A DNA stretch of 64,000 nucleotides, taken from positions 154,750,809 through 154,814,808 of the forward strand of contig OY998175.1 of assembly GCA_963921935.1 (NCBI GenBank). Reading direction: 5' to 3'. How positions within the stretch are numbered: the first letter of the stretch is position 1; every line of letters starts with the position of its first letter. Below, one piece after another: positions 10,138 through 22,224 of this stretch. The DNA is from Galeruca laticollis. Lineage: Eukaryota; Arthropoda; Insecta; Coleoptera; Chrysomelidae. A program made the position numbers and the translations under genes. The notes beneath the pieces are model-generated. The model saw nothing but the letters and a program-made list of their open reading frames with translations. It had not been told where the DNA came from and did no database searches.

Positions 10138-13035
10138 ATGTCAGCGCCAGTCACAGTGAAGTGTGAAATCTGTGGTAAATTTTTTAAGAAGCGAGGCCTA
10201 AAAATACATCAAAACAAGACGCATGGTGGACAAAATTTAAGTTCAATTACATTAGAAAGTTTTGGAAATAAGGATATAAAAGATACGAATTTTCATATAA
10301 AGTTGGCAAAATTGAAGAGCCAAAGATCAGTAATCAGAAGAGTCCCAAAAGCTTCAAGGGCTCTTTGTGCCTCAACGCTATCTAATCTGATTCAAGAATG
10401 CGTAAGACAAAATTCTATTACTACTTGGGAAAATCTATTGCTTTTTCCATATAATGTCTTAAGTCTTCCTTCTAAAAATTCTAATAAAAAAGTATCTCTC
10501 TCCACTATAATCAAGAATAATTTAAAAACTTTTGAAAATATAGATCATCATTTAAATTTCTGTGATCAACAAAACAGAAATTTGTCAGTTCGGAAAAACA
10601 AATTTATCAAAAAATAGTAAAATTAAAAGTTTCTGACGGCGACTTGACATCCGCAATCAAAATCTTAGCTTCAGATGACAGTTTTGCCGATGTCAGTGCA
10701 GTCACTTTAACAGATTTAAAATCGAGGCATCCTGTAGAGAAACTTAATAGTATGTTCCCTACTCTTAGTTCGGAACCTATTCCTTTGCTTATAACAGAAG
10801 AATTTGTGAGTAGCGCTATAAACTCTTTTAAAACAAGTTCTGCTGGTGGTTTAGACTCTTTAAGACCTTCACATCTACAAGATTTAATAAGTTGTGCTGG
10901 CCCTTCAGGAAAAAATCTCATCTTTGTGTAAATTATGTAATTTTATTTTAAATAACACAGTAAACATCAATATTCGTCCTATTTCATTCGGAGCGTCACT
11001 ATTAGCTTTAACTAAAAAAGCAGGAGGTATCAGACCAATTGCTATTGGTACGGTTTATCGTCGTTTAGTAGCGAAAATAATTTGTTCAAACATCAGAGAC
11101 AAATTAGGATATTTGCTTCGTCCATTACAATTTGGTTTCGGGTCGAAAGGTGGTTGTGAAGCAGTTGCACATGCAGCAAGACGTTACGTCTCTAATCATC
11201 CAGACGTTAATAATAAAGTTTTTCTGAAAATTGATTTTAAAAATGCTTTCAATGCAATTCATCGCGATCATTTATTAAAACTTGTAGCAGATATTCTACC
11301 TGAAATTTTTCCTTTCATCAATCAATTTTATCGATTCCCTTCATATCTTTTATTTGGCGAAAACATCATTTATTCGGAAAGAGGCGTCCAGCAAGGGGAC
11401 CCTTTGGCACCTCTCCTTTTTTGCATATCGATACACGAACTTATAAGCAACATTGACACAGAATTCAATGCTTGGTACCTTGATGATGGTTCTTTAGGTG
11501 GTAATACTAATTCCGTGTTCAAGTCTCTTGTCTATATTATAAACAATTCCAAGGATATGGGTCTTGAACTCAATTTCAGCAAATGCGAGTTATTTTTCTT
11601 AGAATCACCAAATAATCTAACCATTGATAAATTTAATTCTGTAACATCAGGCATAACGATTACCAACAGACAAAATTTATTTCTATTAGGTGCTCCTTTA
11701 TTAAACGAATCCTTTCTATCAGCTTTCAATAAAAAAGTAACCTTTTTCAATATTGCTTATTACCTTCTCAAGAATTGCCTATTAATTCCAAAATTAACAT
11801 ATATCTTAAGATGTAGTCCGACCTGGTTACATAATGATATCTTAATAATCAATTTTGACAATACCATTCGTCATTCATTAGAGTCATTAATTAACATTAA
11901 ATTAGAGGAGCTTTCTTGGAAACAAGCTTCACTACCTGTTTCATATGGTGGTTTAGGAATTCGCTCAATCGTTTCAGTAGCTCTTCCTTCTTTTTTGTCA
12001 TCATTAAATAGTTTAAAAAATTTCATTTACATTCTGCCTATGTTTTTCCACACACAAGACCCTTTATTAATGGAGGCAGAAAATATTTGGTCATTAAAAT
12101 CTAATAAAGTTGTACCCGATGAATATAAATCCTTTCAAAAATCCTGGGATATTCCTCTATTGAACATTGAAAAAGAAAATCTGCTTCAGAAAGCTATCAA
12201 TTTACCAGACAAGGCTCGTTTGAATGCAGCATTTTCAAAGGAATCAGGACCATGGTTGAACGCTATACCGTCGGCCCCATTAGGTACGCTTTTAGATGAC
12301 AAAAGTTTCCGTATTTCTATTGGTCTCCGTTTAAGTTGTCAAATTTGTGTAAAACATCGCTGTCGTTGCGGAGCTGATGTTGATGAATATGGTAGACACG
12401 GCCTAAGCTGCAAATTAAGTGCCGGCCGTTTTTCACGTCATTCTGCAGTAAATGACTTAATCAAACGACGCCTCTCATCTGCAAAGATTACCTGTTCATT
12501 GGAACCGTTAGGTACTTGCCGCGACGACGGTAAACGTCCAGATGGTATGACCCTCATTCCATAGCAACGCGGCAGACCAGTTATATGGGATTTCACTTGC
12601 ACTGACACTTGGGCTCCGTCCCATATCCGATCCACATCTACTTCCGCAGGCGCTGCAGCTTTACAAGGCGAAACTTTTAAAATCAATAAATACAAAAATT
12701 TGGAGAACATTTACATTTTTATTCCTGTAGCAATTGAAACTTCTGGTGTTTTCGGTCACGAAGCTTTAAAATTCATTAAAGAAATCGGTAAAAAAATATC
12801 AGTAGAAACCAATGATTCAAGAGCAACTTTGTTCTTTATACAACAAATAAGTATTGCAATTCAAAGAGGAAACGCTTCATCTTTTCTCGGTACGTTTCCC
12901 CGTTCTAAGCGTCTAGAAGAACTTTTTATAAAACCTTATCATAAGAAACTTAATTCTTCTACCACTTTCAAACTTTCTCTCTCATTACAGACCCTAAAAC
13001 ATGTGATCTTTCCTTTTTCAGAAATTCTTATTTAA
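10138..13035 (+). pseudogene. R2/Utopia-like non-LTR retrotransposon with restriction-like endonuclease
   Basis: The N-terminus at the ATG at 10138 has a C2H2 zinc finger (CEICGKFFKKRGLKIHQNKTH). The RT domain (about 10800-11800) shows FLKIDFKNAFNAIHRDH, GVQQGDPLAPLLFC and YLDDGSLGG, a DD pair in place of the usual YADD. The C-terminal part has a CCHC-like knuckle (CRCGADVDEYGRHGLSC near 12360). A PD-(D/E)XK-type nuclease follows, visible as KRPDGMT, then VIWDFTCTDTWA near 12580 and VAIETSG near 12730. Frameshifts near 10595 and 10905, both in A-rich runs, and a TAG at 12562-12564 (expected Trp) inactivate it. No upstream target sequence was identified. The RLE type is clear; the clade is uncertain. 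Confidence 0.75.
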
Positions 13036-13061
13036 CATCTTCATTCTCTTCTTCAGAATGT

Positions 13062-13589
13062 GTGCCTTCTGGTAATACATGCGTTGACAATTTAATAAAT
13101 TATGCCTCCAACAAGCTTTTGGGCCTCAGTGTACTAAAAAGTATAGATAACCACCAGCCAGATGATGTCCCATTCATAGGAATACCGAAGGAGATGACTA
13201 TGCTAGAGAATGATGCGATTCCTATAAGCAATAAATTATCTTTGACCAAAACAAAATATAAAACTGATTTACCCTAAATAGAGTCATCAAATAAAAAGGT
13301 AAACGACCAAATGGAAGTTATTTATACTAACAGTGTGGCATACTCTAACAATACTAATATAGACAATTTGTATGATGAATATGATAACGGAAATCACACA
13401 TCACTAGTCGATTTGAAGAAAAATTTTAATGACAAACTCTCCAGAACAGTAAAAAATGGTACTAACCTCGCCAATGTGACCAATAGAGTGAAACCAATAA
13501 GTACAAAATATATATCAAGAACCAATGAGGGTATTTTTTATAATAGCTGGGATATTGAGGTACGTGTAAGTGAACGATCTGGTCAATAA
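13062..13589 (+). pseudogene. Unidentified coding-like stretch with one stop codon
   Basis: A single frame runs for about 176 codons with only one interruption, the TAA at 13275-13277. The product is Asn/Thr/Lys-rich with no cysteine pairs, membrane segment or known motif. It begins about 30 bp after the RLE element's last stop and overlaps the end of the minus-strand CR1-like piece. It could be 3' sequence of the RLE element or part of the enclosing element. I do not recognise it. Confidence 0.3.
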
Positions 13590-14449
13590 TATTGTAAAAC
13601 AAATTAATGGCTTTATTTATGTCAATTGAATGAAATTTAGCTGCCCAGTTAAGACTACATAAACGTCGGTTGATTTCGTGATAATTTGCTAACTTAAAAT
13701 TCCAGCGATATTGATTAACAACTCTAGTACAAATATTGAAAGGAATATCCATATCGAATTCCAAGGTACAGTGGTACTGATCCTCGGGAACTAATGGAAC
13801 GTACATTTTTTATTGAAAAACTACTTCTAAATATGAAGTCTAGAGTGTTGCCATACATATTCACATTTGGGTTATACTGAACCATATCAACCAGAGACAT
13901 AGTGTCGACTAATAAGCTAGATCTAGGATTAATATAATTATTTGGCTTACAATAATCTCCCTCGTTCAATAATCATTTAATTTCAGGAATATTGAAATCT
14001 CCACATATGATAAAAGTATCGTTAGTATTATTCAAGTAAATATCAATAAGCTTAGTACAGAAAAAATTTAATGCAGCCATGTCTCTGGGAGGTATGTAAA
14101 CACACCCTATATGCACTTTTCGAAGTCCACTAAGAGGGACGATGGTGACCCATACCTCCTCTGTTTCGGACCGCCAAGAATCCTCAGGATAACTAGTTAA
14201 CTCTTCGGAGACGGCTATGAGGACACCACCTCCTGTATGTTTTGTGGAAGAACTCGTTTCCCTATCTCGTCAATACTCTTTGTATGATGAAAACATTTCT
14301 TCACTTAATATGGATGCATTTAGTCACGTTTCCGTGAGACAGATGACATTTTGCTCACAATTTAGTATATTTTGAAATATAGTGGTGATTTTTGAATTTA
14401 TTCCACGGACATTTTGATATAAGAAAGACAGCGTAGAATCACCCGCCAT
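13530..14449 (-). pseudogene. CR1-like LINE ORF2, endonuclease part only
   Basis: It starts at ATG 14449-14447 with FLYQNVRGINSK, the usual first beta strand of an APE-type LINE endonuclease. Next come NVICLTET and, after frame disruptions, GGGVLIAVS, VYIPPRDM, FIICGDFN near 14000 and a weak remnant of the domain end (LDFIFRSS). It then enters the linker expected before the RT (HVPQYPSYYKKYPHWF) and stops near 13530. The RT itself is absent. Three TGA/TAG codons replace expected residues. It lies directly downstream of the PHD-finger ORF1 on the same strand. Confidence 0.65.
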
Positions 14450-14502
14450 ATCAGTGATCAAAAATGTCTAAATTAGGTTGTGAGTACAAAGTTAATTGAT
14501 GT

Positions 14503-15428
14503 TTAAGCTAATTGATCAATATCGCCATCACAAGATATTTTTATTATTCGAGACCTGTCATCTTTGAGCACAAATATGACTCCATTTCTTGTCCAAATAT
14601 ATTTAAATTGTTTGGATTTAGCAACTATTTTGGCTTTTCGAAGTAGTTTTTTATTTTTTGAGCTCAAGTGTTCATTGATATATAAATTTTCAGAGATATT
14701 TGCTATTTTCAATCCTGCAACGCTTCCATATTGACGACGCTTAGCTTTTGCTGCAGGCAAAAATGAATCTCTTTTCAATTTCAGAGTCATTGGTCTCGGG
14801 AGATCTGTTTTAGGAGTAGAGGAACGGTAAAAAGAATCAATATCAACGTCAGAGATTGGAAGATCGATTGCCGAGCCTATCGTGGAAACGATATCTAAGA
14901 TATTCTGATTATCTCTAAAAGGGACTCCACATATCTCAACCTCATTAGCCCTTAGCTGTTGCTCCAATGTATCCACTCGAGAATTTAAAAATTTTACGTC
15001 GTTCTTCAAGTCTAGATTTTCTCTTGTCACTCTATCGACTTCTTTAATCTTTGTAGTGAGAGCCGATACAGTATTTTCAAAAGTTGTGATAGCATCACTA
15101 CAAAAGTTGACAGACTGCAAGAAATTTCCGTATTTCGTATTCATTGATGCCATATCTTTCTGGATATCTTGTAAAATATTTAACGTTTGTGACGAAGAGG
15201 TTTCTTCTAATGGAAAGGAGTGACGATGACTGAACGCCTTTTAAGAAAACCAGTCGAACTTCTGCAATTAGTACAGGTCCAGGATAAACCCGGTGCCTGA
15301 TATCGTGACACGTCCGCCTTAGTTAAACCTACACATTTAGCGTGATAGAATTTCTGACAGTTACCACAACATATCAGACTGGGCGATTTACCGGTAATTC
15401 CTTGGGTGCAAAGTTCACAGACTAGCAT
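14503..15428 (-). pseudogene. CR1-like LINE ORF1: PHD finger, coiled coil, RRM-like domain
   Basis: Residues 1-60 from the ATG at 15428 contain a PHD-type zinc finger (CELCTQGITGK, CCGNCQKFYHAKC, WTCTNC). One frameshift near 15230 separates this from the rest (15153-14503). That part has a heptad-like coiled coil (LDLKNDVKFLNSRVDTLEQQ) and then an L1-ORF1-like RNA-binding fold (LRANEVEICGVPF, DSFYRSSTPKTDLPRPMTLK, LRKAKIVAKSKQFKYIW). PHD-bearing ORF1 proteins are known in CR1-group LINEs. The protein would bind element RNA as a trimer. Apart from the single frameshift it is well preserved compared with the adjoining endonuclease. Confidence 0.7.
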
Positions 15429-16477
15429 CTTTTGACCAAAATAAATTAAAATTCCAATATCTATTCAACAAAAACTGTAAGAATTGTTTATAGTAATTAA
15501 TGTGTTCGAAATCTGAATTTATGCCGAACTTTGACTAAGAATGTTTATAAAATTACTCACTTCAAGTCACAGTGCAATTGAAAAAAGAAACAAACTACAG
15601 AAGACAATGCACGACAACCATATTATTGCATAGTCAAATTTTAAACAATATCACACACGAAATGACCGAGAATATTGCTATAAATCGAGAGCGAAAATAA
15701 ACACGTCCATACCTTAATGTAACTTCAATGAACTTTTTTTTTAATAAACAAAGTTAATACTTATATAATAAGTAATAAATATATTACATTCAATGAGGAC
15801 ACAAAGATTAGAATATTGTTCAGTGCATTAGAAACAACTTTTGGAAAAACTCTTTGAACAGTTTTATGTTTTAGCGACCAATTATAAATGAACTTACGAA
15901 TATCACGTGTTTATGTACTTTCTGTTGAGTTAATATAGCACATTGTTCTGAGCATAGTTCAATTTTTGTTTGAAAATAATGTTTGAGGTTGTTGAATCTT
16001 CAATAGGTCAATTTAAAATGATTTCTGTATTAAATATATCATTACTGCTATCATTACTACTAATATATTGATGCCCTCCAACGTCGATGTCTTCAGAAGA
16101 TAATGCCAAGGGAGCTCATAGCGAAGCAAACACACAGACATTTATGCACAAATCATCACAACACAACTTATACATACAATCAAACAAATTGGCGCCTGAC
16201 GCACAAGCGGGAGGCGAAGTAGCGAATGTGCTACACCACGCATATGCATTTGATGAATAAAAAACCAAATAATTAGCGCTAAATTTAAAACATGTCTAAA
16301 TAGAGATATTACGTTTTTCCTGGTTTTTGGTGTTTATAATATGATTTGAATTATTTCCCAATTTTTGATTCTAATTTGTGCGTCCACGGATGTACAAATT
16401 TGAACGTCCCTAGTATGTACATATTAGGGTTACTGGTACCAACCTAGGACTTAATATGGGCGTCCTACGGATATCCT
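15429..16477. other. Probable 5' UTR of the CR1-like LINE and right arm of the enclosing element
   Basis: AT-rich, no coding frame recognised. The last 100 bp carry the diverged repeats mentioned for the 16488 end (GTCCTACGGATATCC). Confidence 0.35.
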
Positions 16478-16639
16478 GTGCTGTCTGGTTAAGCTTTACT
16501 GTCTTAGTGTACCCAATTTCTGCATTATGAAAAAGTGAAAATTAGATTAAACAAAGTTCAACATCGACCACTCCTACCTACTCAATAAAGTTTTTGCAAT
16601 ACTTCATGTTATAGTTTTTTTGTATTAACAAACAAAAAC

Positions 16640-17922
16640 TTACTCTTTGTCCTGGTCATTAAAATAGTTAACATCCAATTCTGTATCTGAAATTATTTCA
16701 GTTTCCGCATTATCATGTAACTCTGAAAAATTAATATTATTTGAAGAATCAAATGTTAGCTATAATATTTTTTTGAAGCATTATTTTTCAAAGCACTCAT
16801 ATATTAAAAATTTGTCAGCTATTAATTCTATAACATTATATAAATTATTTTAAACAGAAAAATGTTATTTACCTGATAAAGGCGGAACTACTGCAGTACT
16901 TAAATACTCCGTATTCAAATACGGAGGTAATTCGTCTTCTTCCTCTTCTTCTTCCGTCTCTAATTGATGCGAATCCACCATTGCCAACCATTGTTGGTTA
17001 TGATTACGGAACTTTTCTATTCTTATACGGTCCGCCCATATTTTATCGTGCTCAGAGATTATATTGAGACAAGTGTTACACAATTTGCCAATCACTTTGT
17101 TGTTGTCTTGTAACAAATCGATTAGATATGCTGGCGCCTCTACAAAAACATCTATTAATTTGATGGACTTCACAATTACACTCACTCGAATTTGATTAAT
17201 ACCCCGAGCAATATAAAAAAAATGTATAAAAACCTCACCTGTTTTGTTAACTATGTAATCAATATTCGAACTATGTGACAATGCTGTAAGGAACACGTAA
17301 ACGATTTGAAGAACAATTTCGTCATCTTCTTGATGAGTTTTCAATAGGTCAATAAGTAGTGGTAAAATATCAGTTTCACAAAACAAATTCGAGCATCCCT
17401 CATCAGTACTTGCTGTCCCCAACAAAACTATAACCTAAAATTAAAAACTGAATAGATTATTCAACAATACTGTCGTGATAAGCCAGTGCAGCCCTATTTT
17501 TTTTAAATTGTTGAGCGAACTTGTCCAGTGACATTTGAGTTTACTGCATTAAGTTTAATTTGGAATTTTGCCGATTTAAATAGGTTGAAGTATTTGTCTA
17601 GAAGCTGACTTGATTGTATTTTTATGTGCCGTTTGTTTGTTTCCCTATTTATATATCTACTACATTATCATGTGGGGTGAATACAAGAAGTTAATCAATA
17701 AAATTGCAATAAATAAAATTAACTTACGTGCAATACCAATTCTGCGTCGCTGTTGTTACTGGTTATAATGTTTTTGACCCACTTTATCATATCAAAGTGT
17801 TTAAAAATTTCAGCCCAATCGAGATCCGGCAGATGAAGATTACTTAATATACCAACACATTCTCTAATAAAATCTTCACCTTTCGATTCGACTACTGCTT
17901 TAGCAATGTCTCCAACAAATTC
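16640..17922 (-). CDS. Kap3: Kinesin-associated protein 3, C-terminal exons
   Basis: Four exons on the minus strand: 17922-17728, 17434-17239, 17139-16873 and 16722-16640 (stop TAA at 16642-16640). All borders are GT-AG and phases match. They encode the last 246 residues: the final armadillo repeats (EFVGDIAKAV, LPDLDWAEIFKHF, HQEDDEIVLQIVYVF, EAPAYLIDLL), the KAP hallmark KFRNHNQQWLAMVDS, and an acidic tail rich in Glu. The 99-bp intron at 17140-17238 is in frame with no stop, so an ORF caller reads through it. The splice is preferred because it restores the conserved TEAPAYL. KAP3 forms an armadillo scaffold that binds the tails of the two kinesin-2 motor subunits and links them to cargo for ciliary and axonal transport. 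It joins the exon at 30382-30600 in phase 0. Confidence 0.93.
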
Positions 17923-18432
17923 CTAAATAAAAAAGATCTTCAATTACTACAATTATACTACTATGTAAATGCTGTATTTGAAATGTCCATCCACAAATGA
18001 TATAATAACCTGGATAAGCGAATAGAGGTCAGTGTAGAACAAAACAAAATACATGAAGAAAAAAAACCAAAAATGTTTTTAAAGAGTCAATAAATTAAGG
18101 CTCAATGAAAACCCAGTTTTTATGTCACTTTTACTAATAGAGGTGAATGCCGTAGGTCCAAACGAGTTTTAGTATCTACTTGAAAATGAGCAGTTGTAGT
18201 AGTTGGAGTTTCTGCCTAACAGTCAATATATTGTCTCATATTTTGCGTTTTTTCCGCATGGGTTTTCCAGCAAAGCGTAGTGTCATTCGCAAGTATTACT
18301 TTTCAGCCCAACACTATCTAATATGCGAGAAAGGTATTGTTTTACCCCAAAAAGTTGGTTAACTTAATTTTTCGTTTTTCAGCAAGAGTAACACGAAAGA
18401 ACTGTTGTCGTCGTCGTTGGCCACTTTTCATA

Positions 18433-20518
18433 ACTAAAAAATACTAACTACCTCAAATTGGTATATATAGAAGATAACCCCGAAACAATACAAATTAATT
18501 CTAATTTCAATCAAAATCAGCAGAACATAAAACTCGATAAAAAGTATCTGGAACTGGTAGACACCGATACTCTAAACAAGGGTCTAGAATACACAAATAT
18601 TTTAATCAACAATAAAAAGAGTATAGAAAACGTAGTAAATCGAACAACATCAAGTATTAACACTAGAAGATATTAATGACAATAATACCACTCATGAAAA
18701 CAAGTGTATAGGACCAAATAATAAAAAGTGTCTAGAAACAACCGACAAAAAGTGTATAGGAGAATACCCGAAAGTGTCTAGAAAACACCCAAAAAAGGTG
18801 TATAGAAACGGACTCAAATCTCGATATATCAATTCCAAACTGTCGAGGAAGCAGTACTAATCAGACAAATTCCCCAGAGAGGACGGATTTAATTTTAAAT
18901 TCAACCACCCAATTATGGAAGAAGACGTTGCAGGTGAACAATCCAGCGACGCGAATTCAGAGAATCAAAACGCAACTAAGAGGCAAATTTCCACGAAAAT
19001 CCAAGCCCAGGTACATTCAACTCCGGGACTTACATGGGCTCAAGAAGTTGAGATCGAAAATGATGCCACTAACAATGCAGGTGATAAGTTTACGTCACAA
19101 TATGAAAAATTGATAAAAAACCTAAACAGATAATAGCGAAAACATTAGATATGACCAGAAAAACAAACGAGGATCTAAATGCCATCACAACAATACCTCA
19201 GAGTAGCCAAATGGAAGTGTCTGACATCACGCCACCGGGTTTTATAAAACCAAATAAATTTACCAAATTTACTGCAATTAAACAAACAACAAAGACTTGC
19301 CAACCTACAAGTACAAACAACAAATACGATTCCCTATCAGAATTATCGGAAGACGAAAATCAACCAATTGCACCCCCACAAAAAAGAGAAAAAAAACCAA
19401 ATTTCGAAAATACAATACTGATTCAGATTCATCGGAAGAAGATGTAAACAAACATCAAAGCAAAAAGTCAAAAGCAAAAGACGCAACAACTACAAATAAA
19501 AAATCTAATAATACATGTCCACCAATTGTGTGATAGACGGCAACGTCTCAGCCCATCGAGAAATGGTGAAGAGGCTCAAGATAGAAATCAAAAACAATTT
19601 TGAAATGAAGTACACCGCTAATTCAACTATCATATTTACCAAGGACGTGATAGACTTTGAAAATTTGAAACTTGTGCTACGTACTGAAAAAATACCTTTT
19701 CATACTTATTCACGAAGGGAAGAAAAGAATCACGCCTTCGTTTTGAGAGGGCTAACAGAGGGTATTCAACTTGACGAGATAAGAGAAGAGCTTACATCTG
19801 TCTATAAACTAACTATAAAAGACATATTTCGTATGACAACTAAAGGTAGACTCCTATACCTGGTGGTTACTGATTCTAAAGTAACACTGGATTATCTTAA
19901 TAAAAATGTAAGAATAATCGAATACACCAGAGTCCAGTGGGAGTTTAGAAGACAGGGAAAACCAATAATACAATGCCACATCTGCCAGTTGTGGGGGCAC
20001 ACAACTTCGAACTGTGGTAGAGCACCACGATGCCTTAAATGTGCAGTATCCCATCTCACCCCAAAGTGCCCTAAGGAGAGATCACCCTGCCAATGCGGAG
20101 ATCTGTCCAGAGTACGTAAAACGAAAAGAATGGTTGGATCAACGAAGAAACCTAAATCAAAATAATAAAAAAACAGAAGGCCCGAGATTTATACCAGCCC
20201 CAGCCCCCACGATCAATCCCTGGAACAAAAATGTAAGAGCTGAAAAACATAATTTCCCGAGCCTACCCTCGAAGCCGGCAACAGCAGCCCCACTTCAAAA
20301 TACCTCTTCTCAGCCTCGCCAAAGCCAAGATGCCAACCCTCAAACATCTGATATTACAAAACACCCTATTTCAAGAGTTAAATTCAATGGTAAATCTGGA
20401 CGAACTAACCAGAGTGGTAGCCGACTTGCTACACGAGATGAGGAGAGCGACTACGAAACTCGAAAAGTTTTCTATCTACAATAACTTTGTTCAAGGTACA
20501 GACAAGTATGACATCTAG
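18433..20518 (+). pseudogene. Jockey-like ORF1 (gag-like, zinc knuckles), copy A
   Basis: The sequence enters in mid-protein (YLKLVYIEDN, matching the ORF1 of copy B). It passes a stretch with short repeats built on K-C-L/I-E, the MEVSDITPPGF motif, a Lys/Ser-rich acidic region, and the RNA-binding part (SRREEKNHAFVLRGL). The zinc knuckles follow (CHICQLWGHTTSNC, CLKC, then a decayed third). The frame changes at least five times. The stop overlaps the ORF2 start in the word ATGACATCTAG at 20508-20518, as in copy B. ORF1 proteins of this clade coat the element RNA. Confidence 0.75.
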
Positions 20519-20820
20519 ACAGGTAGGTGGAAAAATAGGAATTCAAAAACGATATTTTCTCAAAATAATTTTCGGTAATGTACATGGAGTAACAAACAAA
20601 CTCCCTCTTATCAGACATTTTCTCGACGCTCATAAACCCGATATCTTCTTTCTAATCGAGACATTTCTTAAAACAAATGAATCCGTGAATTTTAGAAATC
20701 CCGAATATTATCTACTTAGACAAGACCTCCCCGCTGATGTCGGCGGAGGTGGTATCGCGGTATTAATAAAAAAAGACATACATTTCCAACTCCTGCAACC
20801 AAATAATTCATTCATTTGGA
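20508..20820 (+). pseudogene. Jockey-like ORF2 start (endonuclease N-terminus), copy A
   Basis: MTSRQVGGKIGIQKRYFLKI is followed by VHGVTNKLPLIRHF and DIFFLIETFL (catalytic Glu), then GGGGIAVLIKKDI. It stops where the second LINE begins, near 20815. Identity with copy B is high over this part. Confidence 0.75.
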
Positions 20821-20824
20821 AAAT

Positions 20825-22035
20825 ATAATCTGAGAATACCAATGTGGATTTAGACGAGGTAGGAGCACAGTGGAGCAAATCTTCATGCTACGAGAAATAC
20901 AGGCTGAGAGCTATCAATTTGGAAAACAGACGATGGTGCTATTCGTCGACTTCAAACAAGCATTCGATAAAGTAAAAAGAAAGGAACTGTACAAAGCTCT
21001 GGAAGACCTAGGAATAAGCGGGAAACTGATCAGAATGATTCGGCTAACACTAAACAGTACCGAAAATTAAGTAAGAATAAATAACGGTGTGTCAGAGAAA
21101 TTCATCGTCACTGAAGGCGTAAGACAACGCGATCCACTGTCATCTATTCTCTTTAGTCTGTTATTGGAAAAAATAATTCAAGAAGCAGGTATAAATAGGT
21201 CTGGACTTATAGGTCATAATGTTTAGCATTTGCAGATGACATAGTAGTATTAGCGAGAAGTAAAGAGGTAATAAGACAGGTAATAAAAAATATTGCAGAA
21301 AAATCAGAAAAAAAAGGGCTCTATATCAATGAACTGAAAACAAAATACATGGAATGGACAGATCGAAACTTTATAAAAGGGAATTATTTAACAGTAGAAA
21401 CAGCCAAAGGAAAGATATATAAATTTGAAGAAATAGATCGATTCGAGTACCTTGGAACAATAATCACACGAAAACCCAATACAGGGGAGGACATCCAAAA
21501 CAGAATAATGCGTCGCAATAATTGCATTTATGCCTTGAATAGATTACTGAAAAGCAAAAATATATCAAGGAGTGTGAAAATCAGGATTTACAATACTGTG
21601 ATTAGGCCTATAGTTACATATGCCTCAGAAACATGGACATTAAACCAAAAAGAACAAGGAATGCTACAAATATGGGAAAGAAAACTATTGAGGAAGATAT
21701 TTGGGGGAAAATTACAAGATAGAATATGGATGAGGAGGACAAACAAAGAGCTCGAAGAATTATATAAAAATCCGGGTATTATTGGAATGATAAAATCTCA
21801 AAAACTAAGATGGTTAGGACATATAGAAAGAATGGAAACAGGAAGGCTACCGAAAATATTGATATATAGTTCTATAGGAGGAAGGCGAAGGAAAGGTAGA
21901 CCCAGAACAAGATGGAAAGCGGAGGTTGAAGAGGACCTACGAAGACTTAATATCAGAAATTGGAAAAGTAAGACAAATGACAAGATGGGATGGAGGCAAG
22001 TCGTCAACCAAGCCATGGAAGGGTTAAGTTATTAA
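20825..22035 (+). pseudogene. LINE RT fragment inserted in Jockey copy A
   Basis: It begins in the RT with EYQCGFRRGRSTVEQIF, then the catalytic LFVDFKQAFDKVKRK, GVRQRDPLSSILFSLL and FADDIVVLARS near 21235 (after a frame break). The thumb and the YASETWTLNQKEQGML and KLRWLGHIER motifs follow, then a basic GGRRRKGRPRTRWK segment and the C-terminus, with a stop at 22035. The 3' two thirds (21349-22035) are one open frame of 228 residues. It is 5'-truncated. The style matches insect endonuclease-RT LINEs of the RTE type but differs from the copy at 3990-6185. Confidence 0.75.
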
Positions 22036-22224
22036 TGTACAAATTGGAAATACGTGCAGAACACAAGAAATTTTGGAACGAACCGAAGTAGTGGGCACTC
22101 GGATAGTCTGTGCGAAAGTGGCAATTGAACTTAGTAGATTGTCGCAGAAGAGTTTCGTATGGAACTCCGAGCACCCACCGCTAGTGTTGAAACATCAGCC
22201 ATGGACCTACACGGTCTGTAGTGC

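Larger units (their letters stand above)
9179..16488. mobile_element. 7.3-kb region bounded by short inverted ends (CCAGACAGCAC)
   Basis: CCAGACAGCAC at 9179-9189 is the exact inverse of 16478-16488. Similarity continues loosely inward: both ends carry a GGATRTCCG word followed by GGAC/GGGAC blocks, consistent with old, diverged terminal repeats. TTAA occurs at 9172-9175 (three bases outside the left end) and at 16489-16492 (directly after the right end), suggesting a TTAA target. No matching transposase gene was found inside. The interior is filled by an R2/Utopia-like retroelement and half of a CR1-like element. It may be a non-autonomous element that collected insertions, or two unrelated ends. 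Confidence 0.45.

Noticed and set aside
17140..17238. Continuous Kap3 ORF across 16865-17425
   Set aside because: The in-frame stretch has GT-AG borders and encodes residues absent from KAP3 proteins. Splicing restores the conserved TEAPAYL.
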